Assembly (NCBI RefSeq): GCF_014192225.1
Contig: NZ_JACHXS010000001.1
Span: 336,440 to 400,439, forward strand
Reading direction: 5' to 3'
DNA: 64,000 nucleotides
From: Pseudoduganella umbonata
GTDB taxonomy: Bacteria > Pseudomonadota > Gammaproteobacteria > Burkholderiales > Burkholderiaceae_D
Shown here: in pieces, positions 33,626 through 42,594 of the stretch
Layout: the number at the start of each line of letters is the position of its first letter
Numbering within the stretch: the first letter of the stretch is position 1
Translations under genes and position numbers: made by a program
Notes under the pieces: generated by a model
What the model was told of the DNA's origin: nothing
The model's input: only the letters and a program-made list of their open reading frames with translations
The model's database searches: none

Positions 33626-35044
33626 TCATGGCTGCGCCTGGCGCGGCAGGCGGATCGTCACGCGCAGGCCGCGCGGTTCGGCGTCGCCCAGCGTCACGGT
33701 GCCCTGGTGCCGCTCGATGATCTCGCGCACGATCGCCAGGCCCAGGCCGCAGCCGTCGCCGCCTTCGGTGGCGCGCACGAAGCGCTCGAACACGCGTTCG
33801 CGGTCGGCGGCGGGAATGCCGGGGCCATTGTCCTCGACCATGATCACGGCGGCACCGTCCTGCGCGCCGCCTTCGGCCCGCAGCCGCAGCGTTACTTCCG
33901 CGCCGCGCCCGCCGTAGCGGATCGCGTTGTCGACCAGGTTGGTCAGCGCTTCGCGCAGCAGCGCCGCGTTGGCATGGACGGGAATCTCGCCGGCGGGCGC
34001 ATCCACGCCCAGGTCGACGCCCGAGCGCAGCGCGCGCGGCACCAGGTGCGCCGCCACTTCGCGCACGAAGCGGTGCAGGTCGAAGCGGGTGCGTTCCAGC
34101 GCCGCCGCACCCGGCTCGGCACGGGCCAGGGTCAGCAGCTGGGCCACCAGGTGGGCGCTGCGGGTGGCGCTCTGGTGCACCATGTCCAGCCGGGTACGCT
34201 GGGCCTCGTCGCCGGCCGCTTCCAGCGCCAGTTTGGTCTGGCTCTTCAGGCCGGCCAGCGGGGTGCGCAGCTGGTGCGCCGCATCCGCGATGAAACGCTG
34301 CTGCGCGCCCACGTGGTGGCGCACCGATGCCAGCAGATCGTTCAGGGCGCCGGCCAGCGAGCGCAGTTCGGTGGGCGCCAGGTCGAGCTTGAGCGGCGTC
34401 AGGTCGCCCGGGGCGCGGCTCTCCACTTCGCGGCGCAGCCGCGCCAGCGGCGCCAGCCCGGCACGGATGCCGGCCCACACGATCACGCTCATCAGCAGCA
34501 CCAGGCCGGACAGCGGCAGCAGCGTGTCGGCCAGGATCGCCCGTGCCAGCTCCTCGCGGTTGGCGCTGCTGCGCGCTACCTGCACCAGCATGGTCTGCTG
34601 CGGCGCGCTGACATCGCCGAACGCCACGTACAGGGCGGCGATGCGCATCTGCTTCGGCGTGCCGCTGGGATCGGGCTGCGGCACCACTTCGCCGTCGTAG
34701 AAATAGGGAGTGTCGAGCTTGCGCCCGAGGCGTGCCGGCGGCGCCGGCAGGTTTTCGTTGCCCAGGATGAAGTGGCCGGGCGGCGTGCTCACCGTATACA
34801 TCAGCGGATCGCGCGGGTCCGCTTCGAGCACATCCTGGGCGGCGCGCGGGAAGTCGATCAGCAAGCCCTGTTCGATGGGTTTGACCTGCCGCAGCAGCGC
34901 CCGCGATGCCTGGGCCAGGCTGGCGTCGATCGCGCGGTTCGCATAGGTGGCGGCCAGCCGGTAGGTGAGAAAGCCTCCCGCCACCCACAGCACCAGCTGC
35001 GGCAGCAGCAGCCAGAGCAGCAGTTTGCGCTGCAGCGAGACCAT
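33626..35044 (-). CDS. sensor histidine kinase, TctE type
   Basis: A 472-residue inner-membrane kinase. TM1 is at about 6-27. A 2CSK_N-type periplasmic domain (about 30-160) with LRQVKPIEQGLLIDFPRAAQ is followed by TM2 at about 172-192 and a HAMP-like linker. The H-box is FIADAAHQLRTPLAG with His257. The ATPase domain carries the N box (NLVDNAIRYGG) and DNGPGIP. TctE-type kinases respond to carboxylates or sugars, sometimes with the help of a periplasmic binding protein. Here such a protein is the next gene. It begins one base after the response regulator stop. Confidence 0.9.
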   Translation of the reverse strand: MVSLQRKLLLWLLLPQLVLWVAGGFLTYRLAATYANRAIDASLAQASRALLRQVKPIEQGLLIDFPRAAQDVLEADPRDPLMYTVSTPPGHFILGNENLPAPPARLGRKLDTPYFYDGEVVPQPDPSGTPKQMRIAALYVAFGDVSAPQQTMLVQVARSSANREELARAILADTLLPLSGLVLLMSVIVWAGIRAGLAPLARLRREVESRAPGDLTPLKLDLAPTELRSLAGALNDLLASVRHHVGAQQRFIADAAHQLRTPLAGLKSQTKLALEAAGDEAQRTRLDMVHQSATRSAHLVAQLLTLARAEPGAAALERTRFDLHRFVREVAAHLVPRALRSGVDLGVDAPAGEIPVHANAALLREALTNLVDNAIRYGGRGAEVTLRLRAEGGAQDGAAVIMVEDNGPGIPAADRERVFERFVRATEGGDGCGLGLAIVREIIERHQGTVTLGDAEPRGLRVTIRLPRQAQP

Positions 35045-35045
35045 C

Positions 35046-35738
35046 TCAGGCGCGTGCCGCGCGGCTGTCCGCTTCGAGCAGGTAGCCCAGGCCGCGCACG
35101 GTGCGGATATCCAGGCCGGACCCTTCCAGCCGGCGCCGCAGGCGGTGGATATAGACCTCGATGGCGTTGCCGGCGCCGGTGCCGGCGCCGTCGCTGGCCC
35201 AGCTTTCGTTGATCTGTTCCTTCGTCACCACGTTGTCGCGGTTCACCAGCAGCAGTTCCAGCAGCGACCATTCGCGCGGGCTCAGTTCGATCGGCTCGCC
35301 GGCGATCGTGGCGCGCCGGGTGCGCAGGTCGAAGGCGAGCTTGCCGAAGCCCAGCTCGGAGTTGCCGCTGCCGGCGCTGACGCGGCGCAGCAGTGCCCGC
35401 ACGCGGGCGTCGAGCTCGGGAAAGTCGAACGGTTTCGTCATGTAGTCGTCGGCGCCCGCATCGAGGCCGGCGACGCGGCTTTCCAGCGCATCCTGCGCCG
35501 TCAGCACGATGACCGGCATCTGCTGGTTGGTGGCGCGCACGTGGCGCAGCACGGTGAGACCGTCGACCATCGGCAGGCCCAGGTCGAGGATCGACAGGTC
35601 GAACGGCTGCCGCTGCAGCAGGTATTCGGCGACCGGGCCATTCGGCGCATGTTCGACCGTATAGCCCATGCCGCGCAGGTGGGCGCACAGTGCGTCGGCA
35701 AGGATGGGGTCGTCTTCGGCAAGCAGGATGTGCATCAA
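35046..35738 (-). CDS. OmpR-family response regulator, TctD type
   Basis: A 230-residue regulator. The receiver domain has the acidic pair EDD (8-10), phospho-acceptor Asp52 in ILDLGLPMVDG and Lys102 in TKPF. The winged helix has LSPREWSLLELLLVNRDNVVTKEQI and the wing RTVRGLGYLLE. The ATG doublet at 35738/35735 leaves a one-codon start ambiguity. It is first in a three-gene unit with kinase and sugar-binding protein, and divergent from the DeoR-TBDR-GH locus with a 180-bp gap. Control of that locus is therefore the simplest hypothesis. Confidence 0.92.
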   Translation of the reverse strand: MMHILLAEDDPILADALCAHLRGMGYTVEHAPNGPVAEYLLQRQPFDLSILDLGLPMVDGLTVLRHVRATNQQMPVIVLTAQDALESRVAGLDAGADDYMTKPFDFPELDARVRALLRRVSAGSGNSELGFGKLAFDLRTRRATIAGEPIELSPREWSLLELLLVNRDNVVTKEQINESWASDGAGTGAGNAIEVYIHRLRRRLEGSGLDIRTVRGLGYLLEADSRAARA

Positions 35739-35825
35739 AAGAGTTTAACAATAAATGAACGAACGGGCCACTTTTGGGCGATCGACATCCAACCGCTCAA
35801 TTTTTTGTCATGTTTCTTTAAAAGG

Positions 35826-35854
35826 TTTACGCAACATTAATGTTTCCGTATATT
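35826..35854 (+). promoter_or_regulatory. deoR promoter with embedded palindromic operator
   Basis: TTTACG (35826-35831) and TATATT (35849-35854) are exactly 17 bases apart. The spacer contains the perfect 12-base palindrome AACATTAATGTT (35833-35844). The layout suggests autoregulation by DeoR, or control by the divergent response regulator. Confidence 0.6.
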
Positions 35855-35918
35855 TGCTTACAAGACGTTAAGGTTCGCACAAAGACAGGCCGCCAGACGG
35901 CCGATAAAGGAGACTGCG

Positions 35919-36797
35919 ATGGACCCGCGCTACCGCCACAAGCACCTGCTGCGCCTGCTCGCCGAGCATGGTGCCGCGCCGATTCCCCAGCTGGCTGCCT
36001 GGCTCGGCGTGTCCGCCGCCACCGTGCGGCGCGATATCCGCCTGCTCGACACGGCCGGCCAGCTGCGCCGCACGCACGGCGGCGCGCGCCGCATCGAATC
36101 CGGCGCGGTCCAGCCGGCGGCGGGGCGGTCCGCCGGCATGCGGGGCGATACATTCATCGATGCTGCGCGCGCCAACGCCGGCGCCAAGCGGGCCATCGCG
36201 CGCCACGCCGCGGCACTGTGCGCCGACGGCGACACGCTGCTGATCGGCGGCGGCACCACCACCTTCCACCTGGCCGCCTTCCTGGCGGAGCGGCGCATGC
36301 GGGTGCTCACCAACTCGTTCGCCATTGCCCGCGAACTGCTGGCCGCCGGCGACAACGACGTGATCCTCACCGGCGGCAAGGTCTATCCGGCGCAGGGCAT
36401 CATCCTCAGCCCGTTCGACACCGAAGCGGTGCAGTACTGCTACGCCGACCGGCTGTTCATGGGCGCGCACTGCCTGTCGGCGCTGGGCCTGATGGAGGCG
36501 GACGCGCTGCTGATCCAGGCCGGCCGCAGGCTGCTGCACCAGGCCCGCGAAGTGGTGGTGCTGGCCGATTCCTCCAAGTTCGACCGGCGCGGCGGCATGT
36601 TCCTGTGCGCACTGGACCGGGTTGCCCGCGTCGTCACCGATACGGGCGCGCCGGACGCCGGCGTGCAGATGCTGGAACGGGCCGGCGTGAAGGTCGACGT
36701 GGTCGCGCCGGATGCGCCGGCAGGCGCCGGCGAGGCAGCCTGCCGGCTGTCCCCGGCGCGCAGCTGGTCCACTGCGAGTCCGTCCACGCCGCACTAG
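35919..36797 (+). CDS. DeoR-family sugar-responsive repressor
   Basis: A 292-residue regulator. The N-terminal HTH (about 6-60: PIPQLAAWLGVSAATVRRDI, then RRTHGGARR) is the classic DeoR signature. The C-terminal DeoRC domain has GDTLLIGGGTTT, VLTNSFAIA, DVILTGGKVY and VVVLADSSKF, which bind a phosphorylated sugar. A ribosome site AAAGGAGA precedes the ATG. It heads a co-directional set of receptor, GH78-like enzyme, MFS transporter and GH3 enzyme, so it is probably their repressor. The final 30 residues after the DeoRC domain are Ala/Ser-rich and unusual. Confidence 0.9.
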   Translation: MDPRYRHKHLLRLLAEHGAAPIPQLAAWLGVSAATVRRDIRLLDTAGQLRRTHGGARRIESGAVQPAAGRSAGMRGDTFIDAARANAGAKRAIARHAAALCADGDTLLIGGGTTTFHLAAFLAERRMRVLTNSFAIARELLAAGDNDVILTGGKVYPAQGIILSPFDTEAVQYCYADRLFMGAHCLSALGLMEADALLIQAGRRLLHQAREVVVLADSSKFDRRGGMFLCALDRVARVVTDTGAPDAGVQMLERAGVKVDVVAPDAPAGAGEAACRLSPARSWSTASPSTPH

Positions 36798-36827
36798 TTT
36801 CAGCCCAGTTTTCAGTCTGGTTTTCAG
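36797..36827 (+). promoter_or_regulatory. triple direct repeat upstream of the receptor gene
   Basis: GTTTCAG (36797-36803), GTTTTCAG (36808-36815) and GTTTTCAG (36820-36827) recur at 11- to 12-bp intervals, one helical turn, directly before a TTATAC box. It may be a direct-repeat binding site for an OmpR-type regulator. The first copy overlaps the deoR stop. Confidence 0.35.
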
Positions 36828-36946
36828 CCTTATACCGGCACGCGCCGGACCCGATGCGCACGCTGCCCGCGCCGCGCATGGGCCGCGCTGCGCCAAAAAA
36901 CACTGCAGTCCAACGCAACACCCATACCAATACAAGGAGACAGGCA

Positions 36947-39637
36947 ATGCAAGCACACCCCATTCACCGCGTTCCCACCGTGCGCATGACGAGGATCGCG
37001 CTGGCGATCTGCGGCCTTGCCGGCGTGATCGGCAACGCCACGGGGCAGCAGGCCGTGCAGCCCGAGAACGTGGTCACCGTGACCGGCACCAGCATCCGCG
37101 GCGTGGCCGCGGTGGGCTCGGACGTCACGACGATCCGCCGCGAAGATATCGCCGCCACCGGCGCGACGACGTCCACCGAGCTGCTGCGCTCCGTGCCCGA
37201 AATGAACAACTTCAGTGCGTCGGGCATCAACAACGGCCAGAACCAGGCCAACTTCGTCGACCAGCCGGCCATCCACGGCATCGGTGTGGGCAACGGCGGC
37301 GGCGGCCTGACACTGGTGCTGCTGGACGGCCACCGCCTGCCGGGCGCCGGTATCAACCAGACCGCACCGGACGCCGGCGCGATTCCCACGTCGATCCTGG
37401 AACGCGTCGAGGTGATGGCGGACGGCGGCTCGGCCATCTACGGCTCCGATGCCGTGGACGGCGTCATCAATTTCGTGCCGCGCAAGAGCTTCGACGGTGC
37501 CGAGACGAAGCTGCGCTTCGGCAGCGCCGATGGCTACCGCACGAAGAACTTCAGCCACCTGATGGGGCGCAAGTGGGATGGCGGCCACGCGCTGGCGGCC
37601 ATCGAACGTTCGGAAAACACCGCGCTCGACGGCTTCGCCCGCCCGTACGCGGTGGCCGACCAGCGGCGCTGGGGCGGGGCCGATGCGCGCTCGACCAATT
37701 GCACGCCCGGCACGGCCACCGTGGGCGGCGTGAATTATCCGATCGTCGCGGGAGGTCCGCTGGTGCCGGGAGCGGCGTCGCGCTGCGAAACCAACCGGGG
37801 CAACGACCTGTATCCCGCGCAGGACCGGGACCAGGCCTATTTCAGCGTGCGCCAGGACGTCGGCGAGTCGGCGGAACTGTATGCAAGCTTCCTGTATTCG
37901 GGACGCCGGCTCGGATCCCGGGTATCCGGCAGCGGCGTCACCAGCGGCGGGCTGTCGCTCAGCGTGCCGGCCGGCAGCCCGTTCCACCTGCCGCTGGCCG
38001 GTGCCGAAGCGGGTGCGCCGCAGTCGGTGACGTACAACCCGGCCGCGGATTTCGGCGCGGCGTTCACGAACCGCATCACCACCAGCACGCGCAGCCTGGT
38101 GGCCGGCGCCAACGTCCAGCTGCCGAACGACTGGAGCGCCAAGGTCGAGTTCAACTACGGCATCGAGAAGGATGACGTCAACAACTTCGGCATCAACCAG
38201 GCCCTGGCGATCGCCGCGGCAGCCAGCGGGACGTTCAATCCCACCGGTATCGGCGCGCAGACCAGCGCCGGCGTGCTGGCCCAGATCGGCAATTTCGTCA
38301 CGCGCTACAACGCCCGGCACACGCTGAAGGAAGCCCAGGTCAAGCTCGACGGCCCGCTGTTCCAGATGGGCGGCGGCAAGGCCCGCGCGGCGCTGGGCGC
38401 CGGCACCCGGCGCGAAGAGATGGAAGGGCTGACCTCGGCCGGACCGGTGGGCGGCGATTTCACGTCCGCGCCGTACACGTCGGTCGGCACCCGCGATGAC
38501 GACTTCGTCTTCGGCGAGCTGTATTTCCCTGTGCTGGGCGAAGCGAATGCCGTCCCCGGCGTCAGGAAGCTCGACCTGTCGGTCGCCGCGCGCCACGACC
38601 GCTACAGCGACGTGGGCAGCACCACCAATCCCAAGGTGGGTGCGACCTGGACGGTCGCCGACGGCGCCAAGGTGCGCTTCTCCGCCGGCCGCTCGTTCCA
38701 TGCGCCGAGCCTGGCGGACGCGCCAAGCGCGATCGATACCCGGGCCATCCGCGCCGACTGCCTGCCCGGCCAGCACCTCGGCTGCAGCGGTGCGGGACCG
38801 TCCGACTATGCCGTGTGGCTGGCCGGCGGCAACAACCTGAAGCCGGAGAAAGCCAATACCTACAGCATGGGCCTCGATCTGGGTCCCGAGCTGCTGGGCG
38901 GTTTCAAGCTGGGCGTGACGTACTTCCGGATCGACTACAAGGACGTGATCACGTTCCCCACGTTCGGACCGCTGTTCAACCCGATCGGCGCCTATGACCG
39001 GTACCGCACGCTGCGTCCCGCCGGTGCCACCGACGCGCAATGGCGCTCCACCGTCGAGCCGCTGCTGGCCGGCCTGCGCCACGATGGCCTGATCTATCCG
39101 GACGTCGGCCTGCCGCTGGCGATCTACGACCTGCGCCGCCAGAATTTCGCCGACGAGACGATCCAGGGTATCGACTACAACCTCGAATACCGCCTGCGCA
39201 ACAGCATCGGCCAGTGGAACTTCGGCATCGCCGGTACCCGCATGCTCAAGTTCGACCAGAACGTGCCGGGCGTGGCGGAAACCATCGAGCTGCTGAACAC
39301 GAACTACTCGGTGCGCGACAAGGTACGGCTCCAGGCCGGCCTGGTACGCGGCGACTTCAGCGCCGCGCTGTTCGCCAACCATGTCGGCAGCTACCGCAAT
39401 ACGGGCGTCACGCCGGTCCAGCGGGTGTCCAGCTTCAACACGGTCGACGGCCACTTCGCGTGGAAATTCAAGGATGGCGGGGTACTCGGCAACACCACGC
39501 TGGCCATCGACGTGACCAACCTGTTCGACCGCAATCCGCCCGTGTTCTATACCGGCGGGTCGATCCTTGGCTTCGATGCCGCCGCCGCCAACCCGCTGGG
39601 CCGCGTGATTTCGGCCAGCCTGACCAAGCGCTGGTAA
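36947..39637 (+). CDS. TonB-dependent receptor of the glycoside-utilisation locus
   Basis: An 896-residue outer-membrane receptor. The signal peptide is near residues 1-35. The plug starts VVTVTGTSIRGVAAVGSDV and includes IRREDIAATGATTSTELLRSVPEM, LVLLDGHRLPG, and IYGSDAVDGVINFV. The beta barrel ends in LTKRW, with a terminal aromatic residue. The N-terminal variation around GTSIRG is typical of receptors for large organic ligands such as glycosides. The start at 36947 follows AAGGAGA. It is second in the DeoR locus, 149 bp after deoR, with the GH78-like gene 27 bp downstream. It should import the intact glycoside using TonB energy. Confidence 0.92.
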   Translation: MQAHPIHRVPTVRMTRIALAICGLAGVIGNATGQQAVQPENVVTVTGTSIRGVAAVGSDVTTIRREDIAATGATTSTELLRSVPEMNNFSASGINNGQNQANFVDQPAIHGIGVGNGGGGLTLVLLDGHRLPGAGINQTAPDAGAIPTSILERVEVMADGGSAIYGSDAVDGVINFVPRKSFDGAETKLRFGSADGYRTKNFSHLMGRKWDGGHALAAIERSENTALDGFARPYAVADQRRWGGADARSTNCTPGTATVGGVNYPIVAGGPLVPGAASRCETNRGNDLYPAQDRDQAYFSVRQDVGESAELYASFLYSGRRLGSRVSGSGVTSGGLSLSVPAGSPFHLPLAGAEAGAPQSVTYNPAADFGAAFTNRITTSTRSLVAGANVQLPNDWSAKVEFNYGIEKDDVNNFGINQALAIAAAASGTFNPTGIGAQTSAGVLAQIGNFVTRYNARHTLKEAQVKLDGPLFQMGGGKARAALGAGTRREEMEGLTSAGPVGGDFTSAPYTSVGTRDDDFVFGELYFPVLGEANAVPGVRKLDLSVAARHDRYSDVGSTTNPKVGATWTVADGAKVRFSAGRSFHAPSLADAPSAIDTRAIRADCLPGQHLGCSGAGPSDYAVWLAGGNNLKPEKANTYSMGLDLGPELLGGFKLGVTYFRIDYKDVITFPTFGPLFNPIGAYDRYRTLRPAGATDAQWRSTVEPLLAGLRHDGLIYPDVGLPLAIYDLRRQNFADETIQGIDYNLEYRLRNSIGQWNFGIAGTRMLKFDQNVPGVAETIELLNTNYSVRDKVRLQAGLVRGDFSAALFANHVGSYRNTGVTPVQRVSSFNTVDGHFAWKFKDGGVLGNTTLAIDVTNLFDRNPPVFYTGGSILGFDAAAANPLGRVISASLTKRW

Positions 39638-39664
39638 GCCCCTCTGCAACCACCAAGGAGAGCA

Positions 39665-41305
39665 ATGAAACCAAGTCCGGAACAGATCGCCCAGGCCAAT
39701 GCGGCCGAGGAAGCGCGGCGGATCAACCTGCCGGCCGGCGCACCCGTCGCGGCGTTCCTGCGCACGGCGCAGGCGCTGACGCCAGTCCTGAACGAGCGTG
39801 AAATCATGCCGGTGGCACTGGTGGAGCCGGAGGCACGCCCCGATCTTCCACTGCGCCATGCCATGCGCCCGGTGGACGACGGCGCCGGCCTGGCGCGGCG
39901 CGACTGGCCCGAGGGCGCCGCCTTCATCGCCGATTTCGGCGAGCACCTCACCGGCTACCTGTCGTTCCGGGCGGTGCCCGTGAACAGCGTCGCGGACAGC
40001 CCGATCCGCCTGCGGCTCACATTCGGCGAGGTACCGACCGACGTGGCCGAGCCGCTGTACCCGTATTCAGGCTGGATCAGCGCGGCCTGGCTGCCGGAGG
40101 AAATCGTCACGGTCGACGACCTGCCCGCCGTGTTCCGGGTGGCGCGCCGGCATGCGTTCCGCTACGTGAAGGTCGAAGTGCTGGCCGCGTCGCGGCGCTT
40201 CGGCGTGCGGTTCGAAGCGATGACGGCGCATGCCGTCACGTCCGCCCGCACGGAGCCGTCGCCATTGCCCGATGCGTATCCGGAATGGATCCGCCGGGTC
40301 GACCTGGTGGCGCAGCGCACGCTGCGCGACTGCCTGCAGACGGCGTTCGAGGATGGCCCGCGCCGCGACCGGCGCCTGTGGGTGGGCGATCTGCGGCTGC
40401 AGGCGCTGGCCAGCTATGTCACGCTGCGCGCCGACGACGTCGTCAAGCGCTGCCTGTACCTGTTTGCCGGCCTGCCGCGTTCCGACGGCCTGGTCAACGG
40501 CTGCGTGTATGAACGCCCCGAGCCCACCTACGGCGACACTACCACGCTCGATTACGCGGCGCTGTTCTGCGTGACCTTGCAGGAGTACGTGGCGGCGACC
40601 GGCGACCTGGCCTGCGGGCGCGAACTGTGGCCGGTGGCGCGGCGCCAGGTCGACTGCCTGCTGGCGCGCCTCGACGACACGCTGCTGTTCCACGACAGCG
40701 GCGAAACGTGGTGCTTCATCGACTGGGCCTTCGGTCTCGACAAGAGCGCCGCGACCCATGGCGTCATCGTGTTCACGCTGCGGCGCATGCTGGCGCTGGC
40801 CGACGTGCTGGACTGCGCGGAGGAGGTGGCGCACTACGGTCCGCTGGTCGACGGCATGTCGGCCGCCGCGCGCGCGCAGCTGTTCGACGCCAGCCGCGGC
40901 GTCTACACCAGCGGGCCCGAACAGCAGGTGTCGTGCGCGGCCCAGGCGTGGATCGTGCTGGCGGGGATCCCGGAATCGCGCGACATCGCGCAGGCGGCAT
41001 TGCGCAATGCGCTGGCCGACCCGGCCGCGCTGCGGCCCATTACGCCGTATGCCTATCACTACATCGCCGAAGCGATGCTGGCCTGCGGCATGGATGGCGA
41101 AGCGCTCGAACTGGTGCGTTCCTACTGGGGCGCGATGCTCGATGCCGGCGCCGACACGTTCTGGGAAGCGTTCGACCCGGCCGATCCGCTGGCGTCGCCG
41201 TATGGCGACATCCACGCCAACAGTTATTGCCATGCGTGGAGCTGTTCGCCGGCGTGGCTGTTCCGGGCGCGCGGCCTGGGCCGGCCGGCAGGGGAGGCGG
41301 CATGA
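39665..41305 (+). CDS. GH78-like six-hairpin glycosidase (alpha-L-rhamnosidase candidate)
   Basis: A 546-residue protein with no signal peptide. The N-terminal beta-sandwich part (FIADFGEHLTGYLSF, LRLTFGEVP, RVARRHAFRYVKVEVL) and the (alpha/alpha)6 barrel match GH78 rhamnosidases. The active-site loop reads DGPRRDRRLWVGDLRL from residue 230, with Asp235 where classical enzymes have a DER triad, so it belongs to the DGxxRDRxxW subgroup. Later motifs include FIDWAF, and W-EAFDP with HAWS near the end. Cytoplasmic location implies the glycoside is imported before cleavage. Its stop overlaps the MFS start. Rhamnose specificity is inferred from the family alone. Confidence 0.78.
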   Translation: MKPSPEQIAQANAAEEARRINLPAGAPVAAFLRTAQALTPVLNEREIMPVALVEPEARPDLPLRHAMRPVDDGAGLARRDWPEGAAFIADFGEHLTGYLSFRAVPVNSVADSPIRLRLTFGEVPTDVAEPLYPYSGWISAAWLPEEIVTVDDLPAVFRVARRHAFRYVKVEVLAASRRFGVRFEAMTAHAVTSARTEPSPLPDAYPEWIRRVDLVAQRTLRDCLQTAFEDGPRRDRRLWVGDLRLQALASYVTLRADDVVKRCLYLFAGLPRSDGLVNGCVYERPEPTYGDTTTLDYAALFCVTLQEYVAATGDLACGRELWPVARRQVDCLLARLDDTLLFHDSGETWCFIDWAFGLDKSAATHGVIVFTLRRMLALADVLDCAEEVAHYGPLVDGMSAAARAQLFDASRGVYTSGPEQQVSCAAQAWIVLAGIPESRDIAQAALRNALADPAALRPITPYAYHYIAEAMLACGMDGEALELVRSYWGAMLDAGADTFWEAFDPADPLASPYGDIHANSYCHAWSCSPAWLFRARGLGRPAGEAA

Positions 41306-42561
41306 AGGTCGAGACGATGCCCGTGCCGCGGCTGCGCGACTTGCCGCGTGCGGCGTGGCGCGTGGCGATCCTGGCCGGCATGGCGTCCTACCTGGACGCC
41401 GCCGCGATCATCACCAGCGGCGGTGCGCTGGTGCTGTACAAGGATCGCTTCGGCCTGTCGCTGGGCCAGATCGGCCAGCTGTCGGCGGTGCTGACGGCGC
41501 TGTTCGCCATCGGCGCGCTGGTGGGCGGACGGCTGGGCGACCGCTTCGGCCGGCGCCGTGTGTTTACCACCACGATGGTCGGGCTGGCGCTCGGCACGGC
41601 CATGCTGGCGTTTGCGCCGTCGCTGCCGGTGCTGTACGCCGGAACGATCGTCGTCGGCTTCTGTATCGGCGCTGACCTGCCCGTGTCGATGGCGATGATC
41701 GCCGAGGAGGCGCCGCCCGGCTTCAAGGGCCGGCTGATCGCCTTCTCCCACGTGCTGTGGATGGCCGCGATCGGCACCACGTACGTGCTGCAGATCTTCG
41801 TCGGCGGCCTGGGCGAACTGGGCGGGCGGATCATGTGGGCGCACGTGCTGGCGGTGGCGCTGCTGGTGCTGGCGCTGCGCGCCACGCTGCCCGAATCGGG
41901 CGAGTGGACGCGGGCGCGCGCCGATGCGGATGCCGGACCGGATGGCAGCGTGCCCGGCGCCGGCAGCATGCGCGAACTGTTCGGCCGGCGCTTCGTCGGC
42001 CCGTTCATCGCGCTGGCGCTGTTCTACGGCGTGTTCAACCTGGCCGCCAACACGGGCGGCCAGTTCGGCACGCTGCTGTACACGGAAGTGGCCCGCACGT
42101 CGGTGTCAACGGCGGGCCTGGTCAACACGGCACAGCTGGCGGTGTCGTTCACGGCCGCGATCCTGTTCATGCGCACCGTCGACCTGCCGTCGCGGATGAC
42201 GTGGTTCGTGCTGGGCGGCGCGCTGGCGGTGGCCGGGCAGCTGGCGCCGCTGGTGTTCGGCGTGAACGTGTTTTCGCTGGCGGCCTGGCAGATCCTGCAG
42301 GGTATCGGGGGCGCGTTTGCCGGCGAATCGATGTGGAAGGTGTGGAGCCAGGAACTGTTCCCCACCTTGCTGCGCTCGACGGCGCAGGGGGCGACCACGT
42401 TCTTCACGCGCATGCTGGCGGCCGTGGCCGCGCTGGGCACGCCGCTGCTGATCGAGAGCGGCCCGGCCACGCTGTTCATGACCCTGACGGTGGCGGTAAG
42501 CTTCACCACGGCGCTGGGATGGCTGTATATCCGGCGGCTGCCGGCCGCGGCCCTGCAATGA
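41302..42561 (+). CDS. MFS transporter, sugar-porter-like
   Basis: A 419-residue, 12-helix transporter. The first helix is AILAGMASYLDAAAIITSGGAL, and the loop 2-3 signature GGRLGDRFGRRRVF and the loop 4-5 region ADLPVSMAMIAEEAPPGFKGR fit the sugar-porter/general substrate branch. The start ATG at 41302 overlaps the previous stop (ATGA), so it is translated together with the GH78-like enzyme. It probably moves the imported glycoside across the inner membrane to the cytoplasmic GH78-like enzyme. The alternative longer frame upstream is a shadow of the GH78-like gene. Confidence 0.87.
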   Translation: MKVETMPVPRLRDLPRAAWRVAILAGMASYLDAAAIITSGGALVLYKDRFGLSLGQIGQLSAVLTALFAIGALVGGRLGDRFGRRRVFTTTMVGLALGTAMLAFAPSLPVLYAGTIVVGFCIGADLPVSMAMIAEEAPPGFKGRLIAFSHVLWMAAIGTTYVLQIFVGGLGELGGRIMWAHVLAVALLVLALRATLPESGEWTRARADADAGPDGSVPGAGSMRELFGRRFVGPFIALALFYGVFNLAANTGGQFGTLLYTEVARTSVSTAGLVNTAQLAVSFTAAILFMRTVDLPSRMTWFVLGGALAVAGQLAPLVFGVNVFSLAAWQILQGIGGAFAGESMWKVWSQELFPTLLRSTAQGATTFFTRMLAAVAALGTPLLIESGPATLFMTLTVAVSFTTALGWLYIRRLPAAALQ

Positions 42562-42594
42562 CTTTACGATGACGATCATTACAAGAGAGACGAG

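Noticed and set aside
35840..36946. Upstream extension of the second receptor to a 1265-codon frame
   Set aside because: The extension is a shadow of deoR. The receptor signal peptide and ribosome site place the start at 36947.
36830..39946. Minus-strand open frame of 1038 codons opposite the second receptor
   Set aside because: Antisense shadow of the receptor and GH78-like genes.
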